NCBI RefSeq assembly: GCF_000720115.1
Contig: NZ_JOIR01000010.1
Coordinates: 124,001 to 188,000 of the forward strand
Length of the DNA: 64,000 bases
Direction: 5' to 3'
Source: Streptomyces sp. NRRL F-2580
Lineage (GTDB): Bacteria; Actinomycetota; Actinomycetes; Streptomycetales; Streptomycetaceae
The position numbers were made by a program, and so were the translations under genes. How positions within the stretch are numbered: position 1 is the stretch's first letter; every line of letters begins with the position of its first letter. The notes beneath the pieces are model-generated. The model worked only from the letters and a program-made list of their open reading frames with translations. It was not told the DNA's origin and ran no database searches. This document shows, piece by piece, positions 48,302-60,476 of the stretch.

Positions 48302-48310
48302 TTGGTGCGG
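48034..48310 (+). repeat. Four tandem copies of the extragenic repeat
   Basis: Units repeat every 72-73 bases; the landmark caaacgcc occurs at 48063, 48135, 48208 and 48281. Each has gggctccgccccc, then ccccgcgcctcaaacgcc, ggcggggctgag, then attggtgcggcggggcggca. They match, in opposite orientation, the copies at 61, 151 and 1774. The last unit runs straight into coding sequence. Confidence 0.88.
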
Positions 48311-48688
48311 CGGGGCGGCAAGTCGCGGATCGCGGACGAGGCCGGGGTGCACCGGGCCGCCGTCACCCGGCTGCTCCAGCGGCAGAGCATGCCCGACCTG
48401 GAGACCATGCGCCGGATCGCCCCGCTGCTCGGCGTCTCGGTGCGCGACATGCTGATCCGCTCCGGCCGGGTGGCCCCGGAAGAGCTCCCGCCGGCCTCCC
48501 CGGAGCCGGTCCCGGGCGGCCGGCGGCCCACCATCGAGGACTTCGCCCAGTGGCTCGGCGTCCCCGAGGTCCGCCGCGCGGTCTTCGCCAAGGTGGTCAG
48601 CCAGTTCCTGGAGCCCGACGTGGCCGACGGCGAGGTGCCCGCGGAGGCACCGACCGCCGCCGAGGCCCGCCGCCGCGCGCGGGACTGA
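48302..48688 (+). pseudogene. XRE-type regulator fragment fused to repeat
   Basis: The readable protein (about 128 residues) has a helix-turn-helix, KSRIADEAGVHRAAVTRLLQ, then SMPDLETMRRIAPLLGVSVRDMLIRSG. This is the second half of an XRE/HTH_3 domain; the expected first helices are missing and the first seven codons (TTG/GTG CGG CGG GGC GGC) come from the repeat unit. No ribosome site precedes it. The rest (about residues 55-128) reads normally and ends with a stop, so the gene looks 5'-truncated by repeat-mediated rearrangement. Confidence 0.6.
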
Positions 48689-49025
48689 GGCGGGGCTGAC
48701 GCGGGACCCGTAGGACCGGGCAGGACCCGTGTGCGGCCCGGTCTCCGGGAGGAGGCCGATGCGTCCCGCTTGCGCGCAGTCGGTTTTCGTGCTGGGCATT
48801 TGTTTTGACCTACCTCTGTGAGGTAGGTACGCTCTGACCTTGTGCCTGGGGTGTGCCCTGGCTCCCGCGTGTGCATAAGACCCCGCGGAGAGTCGAGAAG
48901 AACACACTGCGATCTGTGCCTGTCTCACCTTGGTGAGAGCGTGCAGCTTCCGACACACCCGACCGCGTGGGTCGGGGGAGTTCCAGGTTAGTTTCACTAC
49001 ACGGCACACAGAAACCGGAGAAGTA
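48689..49025 (+). other. str operon promoter and leader region
   Basis: No gene. It contains the rpsL promoter (48805-48833) and a leader of about 185 bases with hairpins TCTCACC-TT-GGTGAGA (48923-48938) and CCCGACC/GGTCGGG (48958-48976). A GGAG ribosome site lies before rpsL. Confidence 0.7.
48805..48833 (+). promoter_or_regulatory. rpsL (str operon) promoter with internal palindrome
   Basis: TTGACC (48805-48810) and TACGCT (48828-48833) with a 17-base spacer form a near-consensus promoter. The spacer region is a perfect inverted repeat, ACCTACCTC-TGT-GAGGTAGGT (48808-48828), spanning from the -35 to the first base of the -10. It looks like an operator, but no regulator is known to me. Confidence 0.82.
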
Positions 49026-49397
49026 GTGCCTACGATCCAGCAGCTGGTCCGGAAGGGCCGGCAGGACAAGGTCGAGAAGACAAAGACCCCCGCGCTTGAG
49101 GCTTCGCCCCAGCGTCGCGGCGTCTGCACGCGAGTGTTCACGACCACCCCGAAGAAGCCGAACTCGGCGCTGCGCAAGGTCGCGCGTGTGCGTCTGACCT
49201 CTGGCATCGAGGTCACCGCTTACATTCCGGGTGAGGGACACAACCTGCAGGAGCACTCGATCGTGCTCGTGCGTGGTGGCCGTGTGAAGGACCTGCCGGG
49301 TGTTCGTTACAAGATCATCCGCGGTGCGCTTGACACCCAGGCTGTCAAGAACCGCAAGCAGGCCCGCAGCCGCTACGGCGCCAAGAAGGAGAAGTAA
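49026..49397 (+). CDS. rpsL: 30S ribosomal protein S12
   Basis: A 123-residue decoding-centre protein. [13 protein letters not shown] contains Lys43 and [12 protein letters not shown] contains Lys88; both are the streptomycin-sensitive residues. GTG start ([11 protein letters not shown]) with GGAG upstream; an in-frame extension of 32 codons lies in the leader and is rejected. First gene of the str operon. Confidence 0.97.
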   Translation: MPTIQQLVRKGRQDKVEKTKTPALEASPQRRGVCTRVFTTTPKKPNSALRKVARVRLTSGIEVTAYIPGEGHNLQEHSIVLVRGGRVKDLPGVRYKIIRGALDTQAVKNRKQARSRYGAKKEK

Positions 49398-49399
49398 GA

Positions 49400-49870
49400 A
49401 TGCCTCGTAAGGGCCCCGCCCCGAAGCGCCCGGTCATCATCGACCCGGTCTACGCATCTCCTCTGGTGACGTCGCTCATCAACAAGATCCTCCTGAACGG
49501 CAAGCGCTCCACCGCCGAGCGCATCGTTTACGGCGCCATGGAAGGCCTCCGCGAGAAGACCGGCAACGACCCGGTCATCACGCTGAAGCGCGCGCTGGAG
49601 AACGTCAAGCCGTCCCTTGAGGTCAAGTCCCGCCGTGTCGGTGGCGCGACCTACCAGGTCCCCGTCGAGGTCAAGCCGGGTCGCCAGTCGACCCTGGCCC
49701 TCCGCTGGCTCGTGGGTTACTCCCGCGCCCGTCGTGAGAAGACCATGACCGAGCGCCTCATGAACGAGCTGCTCGACGCCTCCAACGGTCTTGGCGCTGC
49801 CGTCAAGAAGCGCGAGGACACGCACAAGATGGCCGAGTCCAACAAGGCCTTCGCGCACTACCGCTGGTAG
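49400..49870 (+). CDS. rpsG: 30S ribosomal protein S7
   Basis: A 156-residue primary 16S rRNA-binding protein that organises the 30S head. [39 protein letters not shown] and [13 protein letters not shown] are conserved. It starts two bases after rpsL. In other bacteria S7 represses the str operon. Confidence 0.97.
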   Translation: MPRKGPAPKRPVIIDPVYASPLVTSLINKILLNGKRSTAERIVYGAMEGLREKTGNDPVITLKRALENVKPSLEVKSRRVGGATYQVPVEVKPGRQSTLALRWLVGYSRARREKTMTERLMNELLDASNGLGAAVKKREDTHKMAESNKAFAHYRW

Positions 49871-49909
49871 TCCCAACCCACATCGAGACCGAGAGAAGAC
49901 TGAGCCGAT

Positions 49910-52042
<2,133 letters not shown>

Positions 52043-52083
52043 CTCTTCCGAGTACACGCTTTAGGCTTGTCACCGGATCCTCT

Positions 52084-52112
52084 GGGGCAACAGGAATAAC
52101 TCCCGTTGCCCC
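52084..52112 (+). other. Hairpin in fusA-tuf gap
   Basis: GGGGCAAC (52084-52091) pairs perfectly with GTTGCCCC (52105-52112), with AGG/CTCC pairing inside the loop. It is followed by GC-rich bases, not T. It may reduce read-through or protect RNA ends between fusA and tuf. Confidence 0.6.
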
Positions 52113-52188
52113 GAGGGGCCGGCATTCCAGCAAAGATCACCTGGCGCCGATGAGTAAGGCGTACAGAACCACTCTCCAGGAGGACCCC

Positions 52189-53382
<1,194 letters not shown>

Positions 53383-53430
53383 TTCGTGCTCTGACCTGGT
53401 AGCTCGCTGAAGCGGGCACCAAGTTGCACT

Positions 53431-53474
53431 GAAGGGCCCCGGCCCATCGCCTCGGCGGTGGGACGGGGCCCTTC
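53431..53474 (+). terminator. Terminator of the str operon
   Basis: GAAGGGCCCCG (53431-53441) pairs with CGGGGCCCTTC (53464-53474), and CCCATCGC/GCGGTGGG pair inside. Confidence 0.87.
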
Positions 53475-53510
53475 GGCGTTACGGGTCCGAGCGCGGGCCC
53501 GGGTACGCGA

Positions 53511-53543
53511 GAGGGCCGCACCCCCGGACGGGGTGCGGCCCTC
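53511..53543 (-). terminator. Terminator of rmlAC
   Basis: GAGGGCCGCACCCC (53511-53524) pairs perfectly with GGGGTGCGGCCCTC (53530-53543), 20 bases past the rmlC stop on the minus strand. Confidence 0.85.
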
Positions 53544-53562
53544 CCGCGTACGTGCGGCGGGG

Positions 53563-54162
53563 TCAGTTCACGCGCAGGGACTCGGTGAACTCCAGGCAGG
53601 CGGCGTGGTCGGGCAGCAGCCCGGTCTCGATGGCCTCGGCCAGCGACGGGGCGGCCTCGTCGCGGGCGGACAGCAGCGGGACGTCCGCCGGCCATTCGAT
53701 GCCCAGGTCGGGGTCGAGGGGGTGGACCGAGTGCTCGCCGGTCGGGTTGTACGTCTCCGAGCAGAGGTACGAAAGCGTGGCGTCGTCGCTCAGCGCGCAG
53801 AAGCCGTGGCCCAGGCCCTCGGGGATGTAGACCGCGCGGCGGTCCACGTCGTCCAGGCGGACGCCTTCCCACTTGCCGAACGTGGGGGAGCCGACCCGCA
53901 GGTCGACGATGACGTCGAGCACGGCGCCGCGCACGCAGGTCACGTACTTGGCCTGGCCGCGCGGCACGTCGGCGAAGTGGATGCCGCGGACCACGCCGGC
54001 GGAGGAGACCGAGAGGTTCGCCTGCGCCAGGTTCAGCGAGTGGCCGACGACCTCGGCCAGCCTGTCGAAGCGGTACCACTCGGTGAACAGGCCGCGCGGG
54101 TCGCCGTGCAGCTGCGGGGTGACCTCGAAGGCACCCGCTATGGAGAGTTCGCGGAACTTCAT
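53563..54162 (-). CDS. rmlC: dTDP-4-dehydrorhamnose 3,5-epimerase
   Basis: A 199-residue cupin-type epimerase, third enzyme of dTDP-L-rhamnose synthesis. [34 protein letters not shown] (catalytic His) and [17 protein letters not shown] occur in order. The ATG overlaps the rmlA stop by four bases, so the two are coupled. Confidence 0.95.
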   Translation of the reverse strand: MKFRELSIAGAFEVTPQLHGDPRGLFTEWYRFDRLAEVVGHSLNLAQANLSVSSAGVVRGIHFADVPRGQAKYVTCVRGAVLDVIVDLRVGSPTFGKWEGVRLDDVDRRAVYIPEGLGHGFCALSDDATLSYLCSETYNPTGEHSVHPLDPDLGIEWPADVPLLSARDEAAPSLAEAIETGLLPDHAACLEFTESLRVN

Positions 54163-55034
54163 CGGGCGTCCTCCTCGTCGAGCAGCGTCAGCAGGTAGTT
54201 GCCGTAGCCGCTCTTGGTGAGGGGCTCGGCGAGCGCGCGCAGCTGCACCGAGTCGATCAGGCCGGCCCGCCAGGCCGCCTCCTCGATGCAGCCGATCTTG
54301 AAGCCCTGGCGCTCCTCGATCACGCGGACGAACTCGGAGGCCTGGACCATCGACACGAAGGTGCCGGTGTCGAGCCAGGCGGTGCCGCGGTCGAGGATGG
54401 TGACGTTCAGCTCGCCGGCCTGGAGGTACGCGTCGTTGACGGCGGTGATCTCCAGCTCGCCGCGGGCGCTGGGCTTCAGGCCGCGGGCTATCTCGACGAC
54501 CTGGTTGTCGTAGAAGTAGAGACCCGGCACCGCGTAGCGGGACTTGGGCTTCTCCGGCTTCTCCTCGATGGAGATGGCCTGGCCGTTCTCGTCGAACTCG
54601 ACCACGCCGTACGCGGTGGGGTCCGCCACCGGGTACGCGAACACGCGGCCGCCCTTGGCGCCGGTGTGCTGGGCGAGGCGGGTGCCGAGGCCACTGCCGT
54701 GGAAGATGTTGTCGCCGAGGATCAGCGCGACGGACTCGTCACCGATGAAGTCGGCGCCGAGGACGAAGGCCTGGGCGATGCCCTCCGGCCGCTCCTGGAC
54801 GGCGTACTCCAGCCGCAGGCCGAACTGCGAGCCGTCGCCGAGCAGGCGCTCGAACTGGTCGCGGTCTTCGGGGGTGGTGATGATCAGGATTTCGCTGATG
54901 CCCGCCATCACCAGGGTGGAGAGGGGGTAATAGATCATCGGCTTGTCGAAGACGGGCAGCAACTGCTTCGAGACGGCCCGGGTCAACGGCCAGAGTCGCG
55001 ATCCGGTGCCACCGGCCAAAAGGATTCCACGCAT
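54159..55034 (-). CDS. rmlA: Glucose-1-phosphate thymidylyltransferase
   Basis: A 291-residue nucleotidyltransferase that makes dTDP-glucose, first step of the pathway. [46 protein letters not shown] and [10 protein letters not shown] are signature motifs. It runs divergent from rmlB across an 81-base gap. Confidence 0.96.
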   Translation of the reverse strand: MRGILLAGGTGSRLWPLTRAVSKQLLPVFDKPMIYYPLSTLVMAGISEILIITTPEDRDQFERLLGDGSQFGLRLEYAVQERPEGIAQAFVLGADFIGDESVALILGDNIFHGSGLGTRLAQHTGAKGGRVFAYPVADPTAYGVVEFDENGQAISIEEKPEKPKSRYAVPGLYFYDNQVVEIARGLKPSARGELEITAVNDAYLQAGELNVTILDRGTAWLDTGTFVSMVQASEFVRVIEERQGFKIGCIEEAAWRAGLIDSVQLRALAEPLTKSGYGNYLLTLLDEEDAR

Positions 55035-55100
55035 GGGTGAACCCTATGCGAGAGCGTGCGGGGGAGCCGAGCCAAGGGAATGTGACGTTCGGCAGGCCGC

Positions 55101-55106
55101 TAGACT
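55101..55106 (+). promoter_or_regulatory. Probable -10 element of rmlB
   Basis: TAGACT ends nine bases before the rmlB ATG and no ribosome site is present, so the mRNA would have a very short or no leader. No good -35 is seen. Confidence 0.5.
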
Positions 55107-55115
55107 CTTCGTATT

Positions 55116-56093
55116 ATGCGCATCCTCGTGACCGGCGGCGCCGGCTTCATCGGTTCAGAATTCGTCCGCCAGCAGCTCGGTGCAGATGCCACGGCGCAGA
55201 TCACTGTCTTCGACAAGCTGACGTACTCGGGCGTCGAGGCCAACCTCGCCCCGGTCGCGGATCACCCCGGATACACCTTCGTCAAGGGCGACATCTGCGA
55301 CGCCGAGGCCGTCGACCAGGTGATGCCCGGCCACGACGTCGTCGTGCACTTCGCCGCCGAGTCCCACGTGGACCGCTCCATCGCCGGCGCGGGCCCCTTC
55401 GTGATGACCAACGTCGTCGGCACGCAGGTCCTGCTCGACTCCGCCCGCAAGCACGGCGTCGGCCGCTTCGTCCACATCTCCACCGACGAGGTCTACGGCT
55501 CGATCAACGAGGGCTCCTGGACGGAGGAGTGGCCGCTGGTGCCCAACTCCCCCTACTCCGCGTCCAAGGCGTCGTCCGACCTGCTGGCGCTGGCCTACCA
55601 CCGCACCCACGGCATGGACGTGGTGGTCACCCGCTGCTCCAACAACTACGGGCACTACCAGTTCCCGGAGAAGGTCATCCCGCTGTTCGTCTCGAACCTG
55701 ATGGACGGCAAGAAGGTCCCGCTGTACGGCCACGGCGGCAACGTCCGCGACTGGCTGCACGTCTCCGACCACTGCCGCGGCATCGACCTGGCCATGCGCA
55801 AGGGCCGCGCCGGCGAGGTCTACAACATCGGCGGCGGCACCGAGCTCACCAACAAGGAGCTCACCGGCGTCCTGCTGGAGGCCGCCGGCCTCGGCTGGGA
55901 GATGGTCGAGCAGGTCGAGGACCGCAAGGGCCACGACCTCCGCTACTCCATCGACATCAGCAAGATCGGCGCCGAGCTGGGCTACGCCCCGCAGGTCACC
56001 TTCGAGGACGGCATCAAGGCCACCATCGACTGGTACCGCGAGAACCGCGCCTGGTGGGAGCCGCTCAAGGTGAAGGCGGCCCTGCAGAAGTGA
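55116..56093 (+). CDS. rmlB: dTDP-glucose 4,6-dehydratase
   Basis: A 325-residue extended short-chain dehydrogenase. ILVTGGAGFIGSEFVRQQL binds NAD, STDEVYGSI holds the catalytic Thr, Asp and Glu, and YSASK the Tyr/Lys pair. It makes dTDP-4-keto-6-deoxyglucose. Its TGA overlaps the GTG of rmlD. Confidence 0.96.
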   Translation: MRILVTGGAGFIGSEFVRQQLGADATAQITVFDKLTYSGVEANLAPVADHPGYTFVKGDICDAEAVDQVMPGHDVVVHFAAESHVDRSIAGAGPFVMTNVVGTQVLLDSARKHGVGRFVHISTDEVYGSINEGSWTEEWPLVPNSPYSASKASSDLLALAYHRTHGMDVVVTRCSNNYGHYQFPEKVIPLFVSNLMDGKKVPLYGHGGNVRDWLHVSDHCRGIDLAMRKGRAGEVYNIGGGTELTNKELTGVLLEAAGLGWEMVEQVEDRKGHDLRYSIDISKIGAELGYAPQVTFEDGIKATIDWYRENRAWWEPLKVKAALQK

Positions 56094-57010
56094 GCGCCAA
56101 CCCGCGAGCCGGACGCTGGCTCGTCACCGGCGCCGCCGGGATGCTCGGCCAGGACGTCCTGGCCGTGCTGAAGGCCTCCGGGATCGAAGCCGTGGGCCTG
56201 CGCCGCGCCGACCTCGACATCACCGACCCGGCCGCCGTCCGGGCCGCGGTCGAGGGCGCCACCGTGGTCGTGAACTGCGCCGCCTGGACCGACGTGGACG
56301 GCGCCGAGACCGCCGAGGAAGCCGCCACCGCCGTCAACGGCACCGGCGTGCGCGTCCTCGCCGAGGCCTGCGCCGACGCCCACGTGCGCTTGCTGCACGT
56401 CTCCACCGACTACGTGCTGCCCGGCGACGCCTCGGAGCCCTACCGCGAGGACACCGCCACCGGGCCCGTGAACGCGTACGGCCGCTCCAAGCTGGTCGGC
56501 GAGCAGGCCGTGACCGAACTGCTGCCGCAGGACGGCTACGTGGTCCGCACCGCCTGGCTGTACGGCGAGCACGGGCCGAACTTCGTCGCCACCATGCTGA
56601 AGCTGGCCGCCCAGCGGGACACCCTCGACGTCGTCGACGACCAGCACGGCCAGCCCACCTGGTCCTACGCGCTGGCCCGGCACCTGGTCGAGCTCGGCCT
56701 GGCCGCGCTGAAGGGCCATGCCATGGGCGGGATCTACCACGGCACCGCGAGCGGCCGCACCACCTGGATGGGGCTCGCCCGCGAGACGTACCGGCTGAGC
56801 GGACTCGACCCCGAGCGGATCCGGCCGACCACCTCCGAGGCGTTCGTCCGCCCCGCCGTCCGCCCCGCCTTCAGCGTGCTCGCGCACGACCGCTGGGACG
56901 AGGCGGGCATGGCCCCGCTCGCCGACTGGCGCGAACAGCTGGCCGAAGCGCTGGCCACCCCCGGCTTCGCCGCACTGGCCGGACAGGCCCGGGACGGCCG
57001 AGCGGGATGA
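56090..57010 (+). CDS. rmlD: dTDP-4-dehydrorhamnose reductase
   Basis: A 306-residue reductase for the last step to dTDP-L-rhamnose. WLVTGAAGMLGQDVLAVL, NCAAWTDVDGAE, STDYVLPGD and the YGRSK active site are present, as is TAWLYGEHGPNFV. GTG start overlaps rmlB by four bases and the stop overlaps the flippase ATG. Confidence 0.95.
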   Translation: MSANPRAGRWLVTGAAGMLGQDVLAVLKASGIEAVGLRRADLDITDPAAVRAAVEGATVVVNCAAWTDVDGAETAEEAATAVNGTGVRVLAEACADAHVRLLHVSTDYVLPGDASEPYREDTATGPVNAYGRSKLVGEQAVTELLPQDGYVVRTAWLYGEHGPNFVATMLKLAAQRDTLDVVDDQHGQPTWSYALARHLVELGLAALKGHAMGGIYHGTASGRTTWMGLARETYRLSGLDPERIRPTTSEAFVRPAVRPAFSVLAHDRWDEAGMAPLADWREQLAEALATPGFAALAGQARDGRAG

Positions 57011-58341
57011 AAGCCCTGCTGAACAAGTTGAGCGCGGCGCTGCCGCCGGGCACCGTCGCGGTGGCCGGCGGCACCGTCGTGCTCGGCGCTGCCTCCTACG
57101 CCCACCTGGGCGTGGCCGGCCACAGCCTGTCCGACACGGGCTACGCGAACGTCTCCGTGCTGTGGACGATCGTGATGTCCATCGGCATCGGCATCTTCTT
57201 CCCGATGGAGCAGGAACTCACCCGGATCGTCTCGGCCCGCGTGGTCCTCGGCCAGGGCGCGGCCCCCGTGCTGCGCCGGGCCGGCCTGCTCACGGCGGGC
57301 ATCCTCGGCGCGACCCTGCTCGTCCTCGTCCTCGGCGCCGGACCCATCGCCGACCTGCTCTTCCACGGGGACCGCGCCCTGGTGGCGGCGCTCGGCAGTG
57401 CCTTCGCCGGCATGGCCCTGTGCTACCTCACCCGCGGCGTGCTGGCCGGCCTCGGCCTGTTCGGCGCGTACGGCACCCAGCTGGCCGTCGACGGCGGGCT
57501 GCGCATCGTGCTGGCCTTCGGCTGCGCGCTCCTCGGCCTGCACTCGGCGCTGGCCTTCAGCCTCATCCTGGCCGTCGCGCCGGTCATCGCGACGCTGGTC
57601 ACCCTGCCTGCGCTGCTGCGCGCGGTCGGGCCCGGCGAGCCGATCGCCTGGCGCGACCTGTGCAGCGGGCTCGGCCTGCTCGTGTGCGCGACCCTGCTGT
57701 CCCAGGTCGTCGTCAACGCGGCCGTCATGAGCACCAAGCTGCTGGCCCCGTCCGACAGCGCGCTGATCGCGGCGCTGATGAGCGCGACCGTGCTCGCGCG
57801 GGTGCCGCTCTTCGTCTTCGGCTCGCTCCAGGCCTCGCTGCTCAGCGGTCTCACCGCCGCGTTCACGGCCGGCGACCGGGTGGCCTTCTGGGCGATGCTG
57901 CGCCGGATCGCCATGGTCGTCGCCGCGCTCGGACTGCTCGGCGGCGTACCGGCCACGGTCCTCGGCCCCTGGCTCATCGAGGTGCTCTTCGGCACCGGGG
58001 ACCCGGTGCTGGGCAGCTTCGACTTCTTCCTGCTGTCCGCCGGCACCGCGGCGTACATGTTCGCGATGGTCCTCGGACAGGCGCTCATGGTATTCAAGCG
58101 GCACAACCTGCAGCTGCTCTCCTGGGCCCTCGGCACGGCGGTCCTGGTGGGCATCACCTTGATACCGGGCGACGTGGCCGTGCGCGTGATCGTCGCCTAC
58201 GCCCTCGGTTCGACCGCCACGGTCCTCGCTATGCTGGCAGCCCTCAGGCTGAGCTTCCCCGGAGCCGCCGCCACAGCCGGTGAAGGCCCCCGGCAGTTGG
58301 CCGACACAGGCAGCCCGGGTGTGGGAGCGGTCGGGAAATGA
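57007..58341 (+). CDS. Polysaccharide flippase (Wzx/MATE-like)
   Basis: A 444-residue membrane protein with about twelve to fourteen helices, of the polysaccharide transport/O-antigen flippase superfamily. Motifs are weak: a charged FFPMEQELTRIVSAR after the second helix and a hydrophobic pattern throughout. It should move a lipid-linked glycan across the membrane. It begins inside the rmlD stop (ATGA) and its stop overlaps the next gene, so it belongs to the rhamnose operon. Confidence 0.82.
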   Translation: MKALLNKLSAALPPGTVAVAGGTVVLGAASYAHLGVAGHSLSDTGYANVSVLWTIVMSIGIGIFFPMEQELTRIVSARVVLGQGAAPVLRRAGLLTAGILGATLLVLVLGAGPIADLLFHGDRALVAALGSAFAGMALCYLTRGVLAGLGLFGAYGTQLAVDGGLRIVLAFGCALLGLHSALAFSLILAVAPVIATLVTLPALLRAVGPGEPIAWRDLCSGLGLLVCATLLSQVVVNAAVMSTKLLAPSDSALIAALMSATVLARVPLFVFGSLQASLLSGLTAAFTAGDRVAFWAMLRRIAMVVAALGLLGGVPATVLGPWLIEVLFGTGDPVLGSFDFFLLSAGTAAYMFAMVLGQALMVFKRHNLQLLSWALGTAVLVGITLIPGDVAVRVIVAYALGSTATVLAMLAALRLSFPGAAATAGEGPRQLADTGSPGVGAVGK

Positions 58342-59099
58342 CCATGCCTCCCCACGACGTCACACCGATCACCGAGCACTCGTTTGTGCCACATCCCGCT
58401 GGAGCTACCGTGTCCCAATACGACGATGTCTGGCTGGTCATACCGGCCTATAACGAGGGCCAGGTGATCGCCGACGTGGTCGAGGGGGCCCGCAAGACGT
58501 TCCCCAACATCGTCGTCGTCGACGACGGCAGCACCGACGACTCGGCCAAGCACATAGCCACGACCGGCGCCCACCTGGTGCGCCACCCGGTCAACCTCGG
58601 CCAGGGCGCGGCCCTGCAGACCGGCCTGACCTACGCGCTCGCCCAGCCCGGCGCCCGCTACTTCGCCACCTTCGACGCCGACGGTCAGCACCAGACCAAG
58701 GACGTCGAGACGATGGTCGGCGTGCTGCGCCGCGGCGAGGCCGACGTCGTGCTCGGCTCCCGCTTCATCGAGCAGAACGGCCAGGTGCCGTGGATCAAGC
58801 AGGTCGTGCTGCGCACGGCCGCCGCCGTCAGCCCGACCGCGCGCAAGCTCAAGCTCACCGACGCGCACAACGGCCTGCGCGTGCTGGGCCGGGAGGCCGC
58901 CGAGCAGCTGAACATCACCATGAACGGCATGGCCCACGCGTCCGAGCTCGTCGGCTTCCTCGCCGGCTCCACGCTGCGCGTCACCGAGGTACCGGTGGAC
59001 ATCCTCTACACCGACTACTCACGCGCCAAGGGTCAGTCCCTGATCAACGGCGTCAACATCCTTTTTGACATTTCGCTGCGGGAGCGTGGGCGTCGATGA
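58338..59099 (+). CDS. GT2 glycosyltransferase, polyprenyl-phosphate type
   Basis: A 253-residue GT-A enzyme. VIPAYNEGQVI, VVDDGSTDDS, NLGQGAALQTGL and FDADGQHQ (DxD metal motif) resemble dolichol- or polyprenyl-phosphate sugar synthases; no C-terminal membrane helices. The ATG overlaps the flippase stop. An alternative GTG (VSQYDDVW, residue 25) also fits. It is followed by a small membrane partner. Confidence 0.87.
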   Translation: MTMPPHDVTPITEHSFVPHPAGATVSQYDDVWLVIPAYNEGQVIADVVEGARKTFPNIVVVDDGSTDDSAKHIATTGAHLVRHPVNLGQGAALQTGLTYALAQPGARYFATFDADGQHQTKDVETMVGVLRRGEADVVLGSRFIEQNGQVPWIKQVVLRTAAAVSPTARKLKLTDAHNGLRVLGREAAEQLNITMNGMAHASELVGFLAGSTLRVTEVPVDILYTDYSRAKGQSLINGVNILFDISLRERGRR

Positions 59100-59539
59100 A
59101 GTACTTCTGGATCCAGCTGCTGCTGATCGTCGGCTCGGTGTCGATGGCCCTGATGTTCATCCGGACCTGGGGCCAGGCGAAGAACCGCGCGTGGAAGCGC
59201 ATCGCGTTCTCGGCCTTCGTCATAGTCAACGTGTACGCGGTGCTCCGCCCGACCGACGTCACCTGGCTCGCCCAGCAGCTCGGCGTCGGCCGCGGCACCG
59301 ACCTGGTGCTGTACGTGATGGTGCTCGCGATGGGCTTTCTCACGCTCAACACCTTCCTGCGCTTCCGCTCCCTGGAGAAGAAGATCACCGACCTGGCCCG
59401 GACGGTGGCCATCAACGAGGGCGTCCGGCACAACGACGAGCGACTGGGTCAGGACGCAGTCGTCGCGCAGGCGACCCCGGAATCCGCTGCCGACGCCAAG
59501 GCCGAGGCCGGCGCCGGCTCCGACTCCGTGAAGGCCTGA
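59096..59539 (+). CDS. DUF2304 membrane protein
   Basis: A 147-residue protein with three helices (WIQLLLIVGSVSMALMFI, AFSAFVIVNVYAVL, LVLYVMVLAMGFLTLNTFL) and a charged tail with a short coiled-coil stretch. DUF2304 proteins usually sit next to a GT2 enzyme like this one and may hold it at the membrane. ATG overlaps the preceding stop. Confidence 0.83.
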   Translation: MKYFWIQLLLIVGSVSMALMFIRTWGQAKNRAWKRIAFSAFVIVNVYAVLRPTDVTWLAQQLGVGRGTDLVLYVMVLAMGFLTLNTFLRFRSLEKKITDLARTVAINEGVRHNDERLGQDAVVAQATPESAADAKAEAGAGSDSVKA

Positions 59540-59545
59540 AGCCGC

Positions 59546-60445
59546 ATGGTGACCTTCGACTTCATGCTCCCCTACTACGGGGACGTGCAGCTGATGCAGG
59601 ACGCCGTCCGCAGCGTCCTGGCGCAGACGGACCGGGACTTCCGCCTCGTCGTGATCGACGACGGCAAGGAGCCGGACGTACCCGGCTGGTTCGCACAGCT
59701 CGGTGACGACCGGGTCCACTACACGCGCAACGAGCAGAACCTCGGCATCACCAAGAACTTCCAGAAGTGCGTGCGGCTGTCCGAGGCCGACTACGTCGTC
59801 ATCATGGGCTGCGACGACCTGCTGCACCCGCACTACCTGGAGACCGTGCGCGCGATCGTCGCGGCCCGGCCGGGCATCGGCATGGTCCAGCCCGGCGTCG
59901 AGGTCATCGACGGCGACGGCAAGGTGACGGCCGGCCTGGCGGACAACACCAAGAAGCGGCTGTACGCGCCGCAGGTCAAGGGCCGCCGGCTGATGGCCGG
60001 TGAGGAGCTGGCCGCCAGCGTGCTGCGCGGCAACTGGCTCTACTTCCCGTCGATCGCCTGGCGGGGCGAAGTCCTGCGCAAGGTGAACTTCCGCGACGAC
60101 TACTCGGTGATCCAGGACCTCGCGCTCGTCGTCGACCTGCTCGAAGACGGCGAGGAGATGGTCATCGACAACTCCACCACCGTGTTCCAGTACCGCCGCC
60201 ACGCGGTCAGCGAGTCCTCGGTGCAGGCCTTCTCCGGAACCCGCTTCGCCGAGGCCGAGCGGTACTTCTCCGCGGTCGCCGCGCGCATGGACGCCCGCGG
60301 CTGGCCGAAGGCGGCCCGCGCGGCCCGCTTCCACAGCGCCTCCCGTCTGCACGCGCTGACGATGCTCCCCGGAGCCCTGCGCCGCGGACACAAGGAAGGC
60401 GCTCGTACGCTGGCGAAGCACGCGTTCACCTCCGGCCAGAACTGA
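59546..60445 (+). CDS. GT2 glycosyltransferase
   Basis: A 299-residue GT-A enzyme, with PYYGDVQLMQDAVRSVL, VVIDDGKEPD, NLGITKNFQKCV and IMGCDDLLHPHY (DD motif). It resembles rhamnosyl- or galactosyl-transferases that add one sugar to a lipid-linked chain. It is six bases after the DUF2304 gene. The donor could be dTDP-rhamnose made by the genes upstream (inference). Confidence 0.87.
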   Translation: MVTFDFMLPYYGDVQLMQDAVRSVLAQTDRDFRLVVIDDGKEPDVPGWFAQLGDDRVHYTRNEQNLGITKNFQKCVRLSEADYVVIMGCDDLLHPHYLETVRAIVAARPGIGMVQPGVEVIDGDGKVTAGLADNTKKRLYAPQVKGRRLMAGEELAASVLRGNWLYFPSIAWRGEVLRKVNFRDDYSVIQDLALVVDLLEDGEEMVIDNSTTVFQYRRHAVSESSVQAFSGTRFAEAERYFSAVAARMDARGWPKAARAARFHSASRLHALTMLPGALRRGHKEGARTLAKHAFTSGQN

Positions 60446-60476
60446 GCCGACTCCGCCCACCACGAAACGGACTGAG

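Noticed and set aside
48034..48310. CRISPR array
   Set aside because: Units are contiguous 72-73 bp repeats without unique spacers and no cas genes are present.
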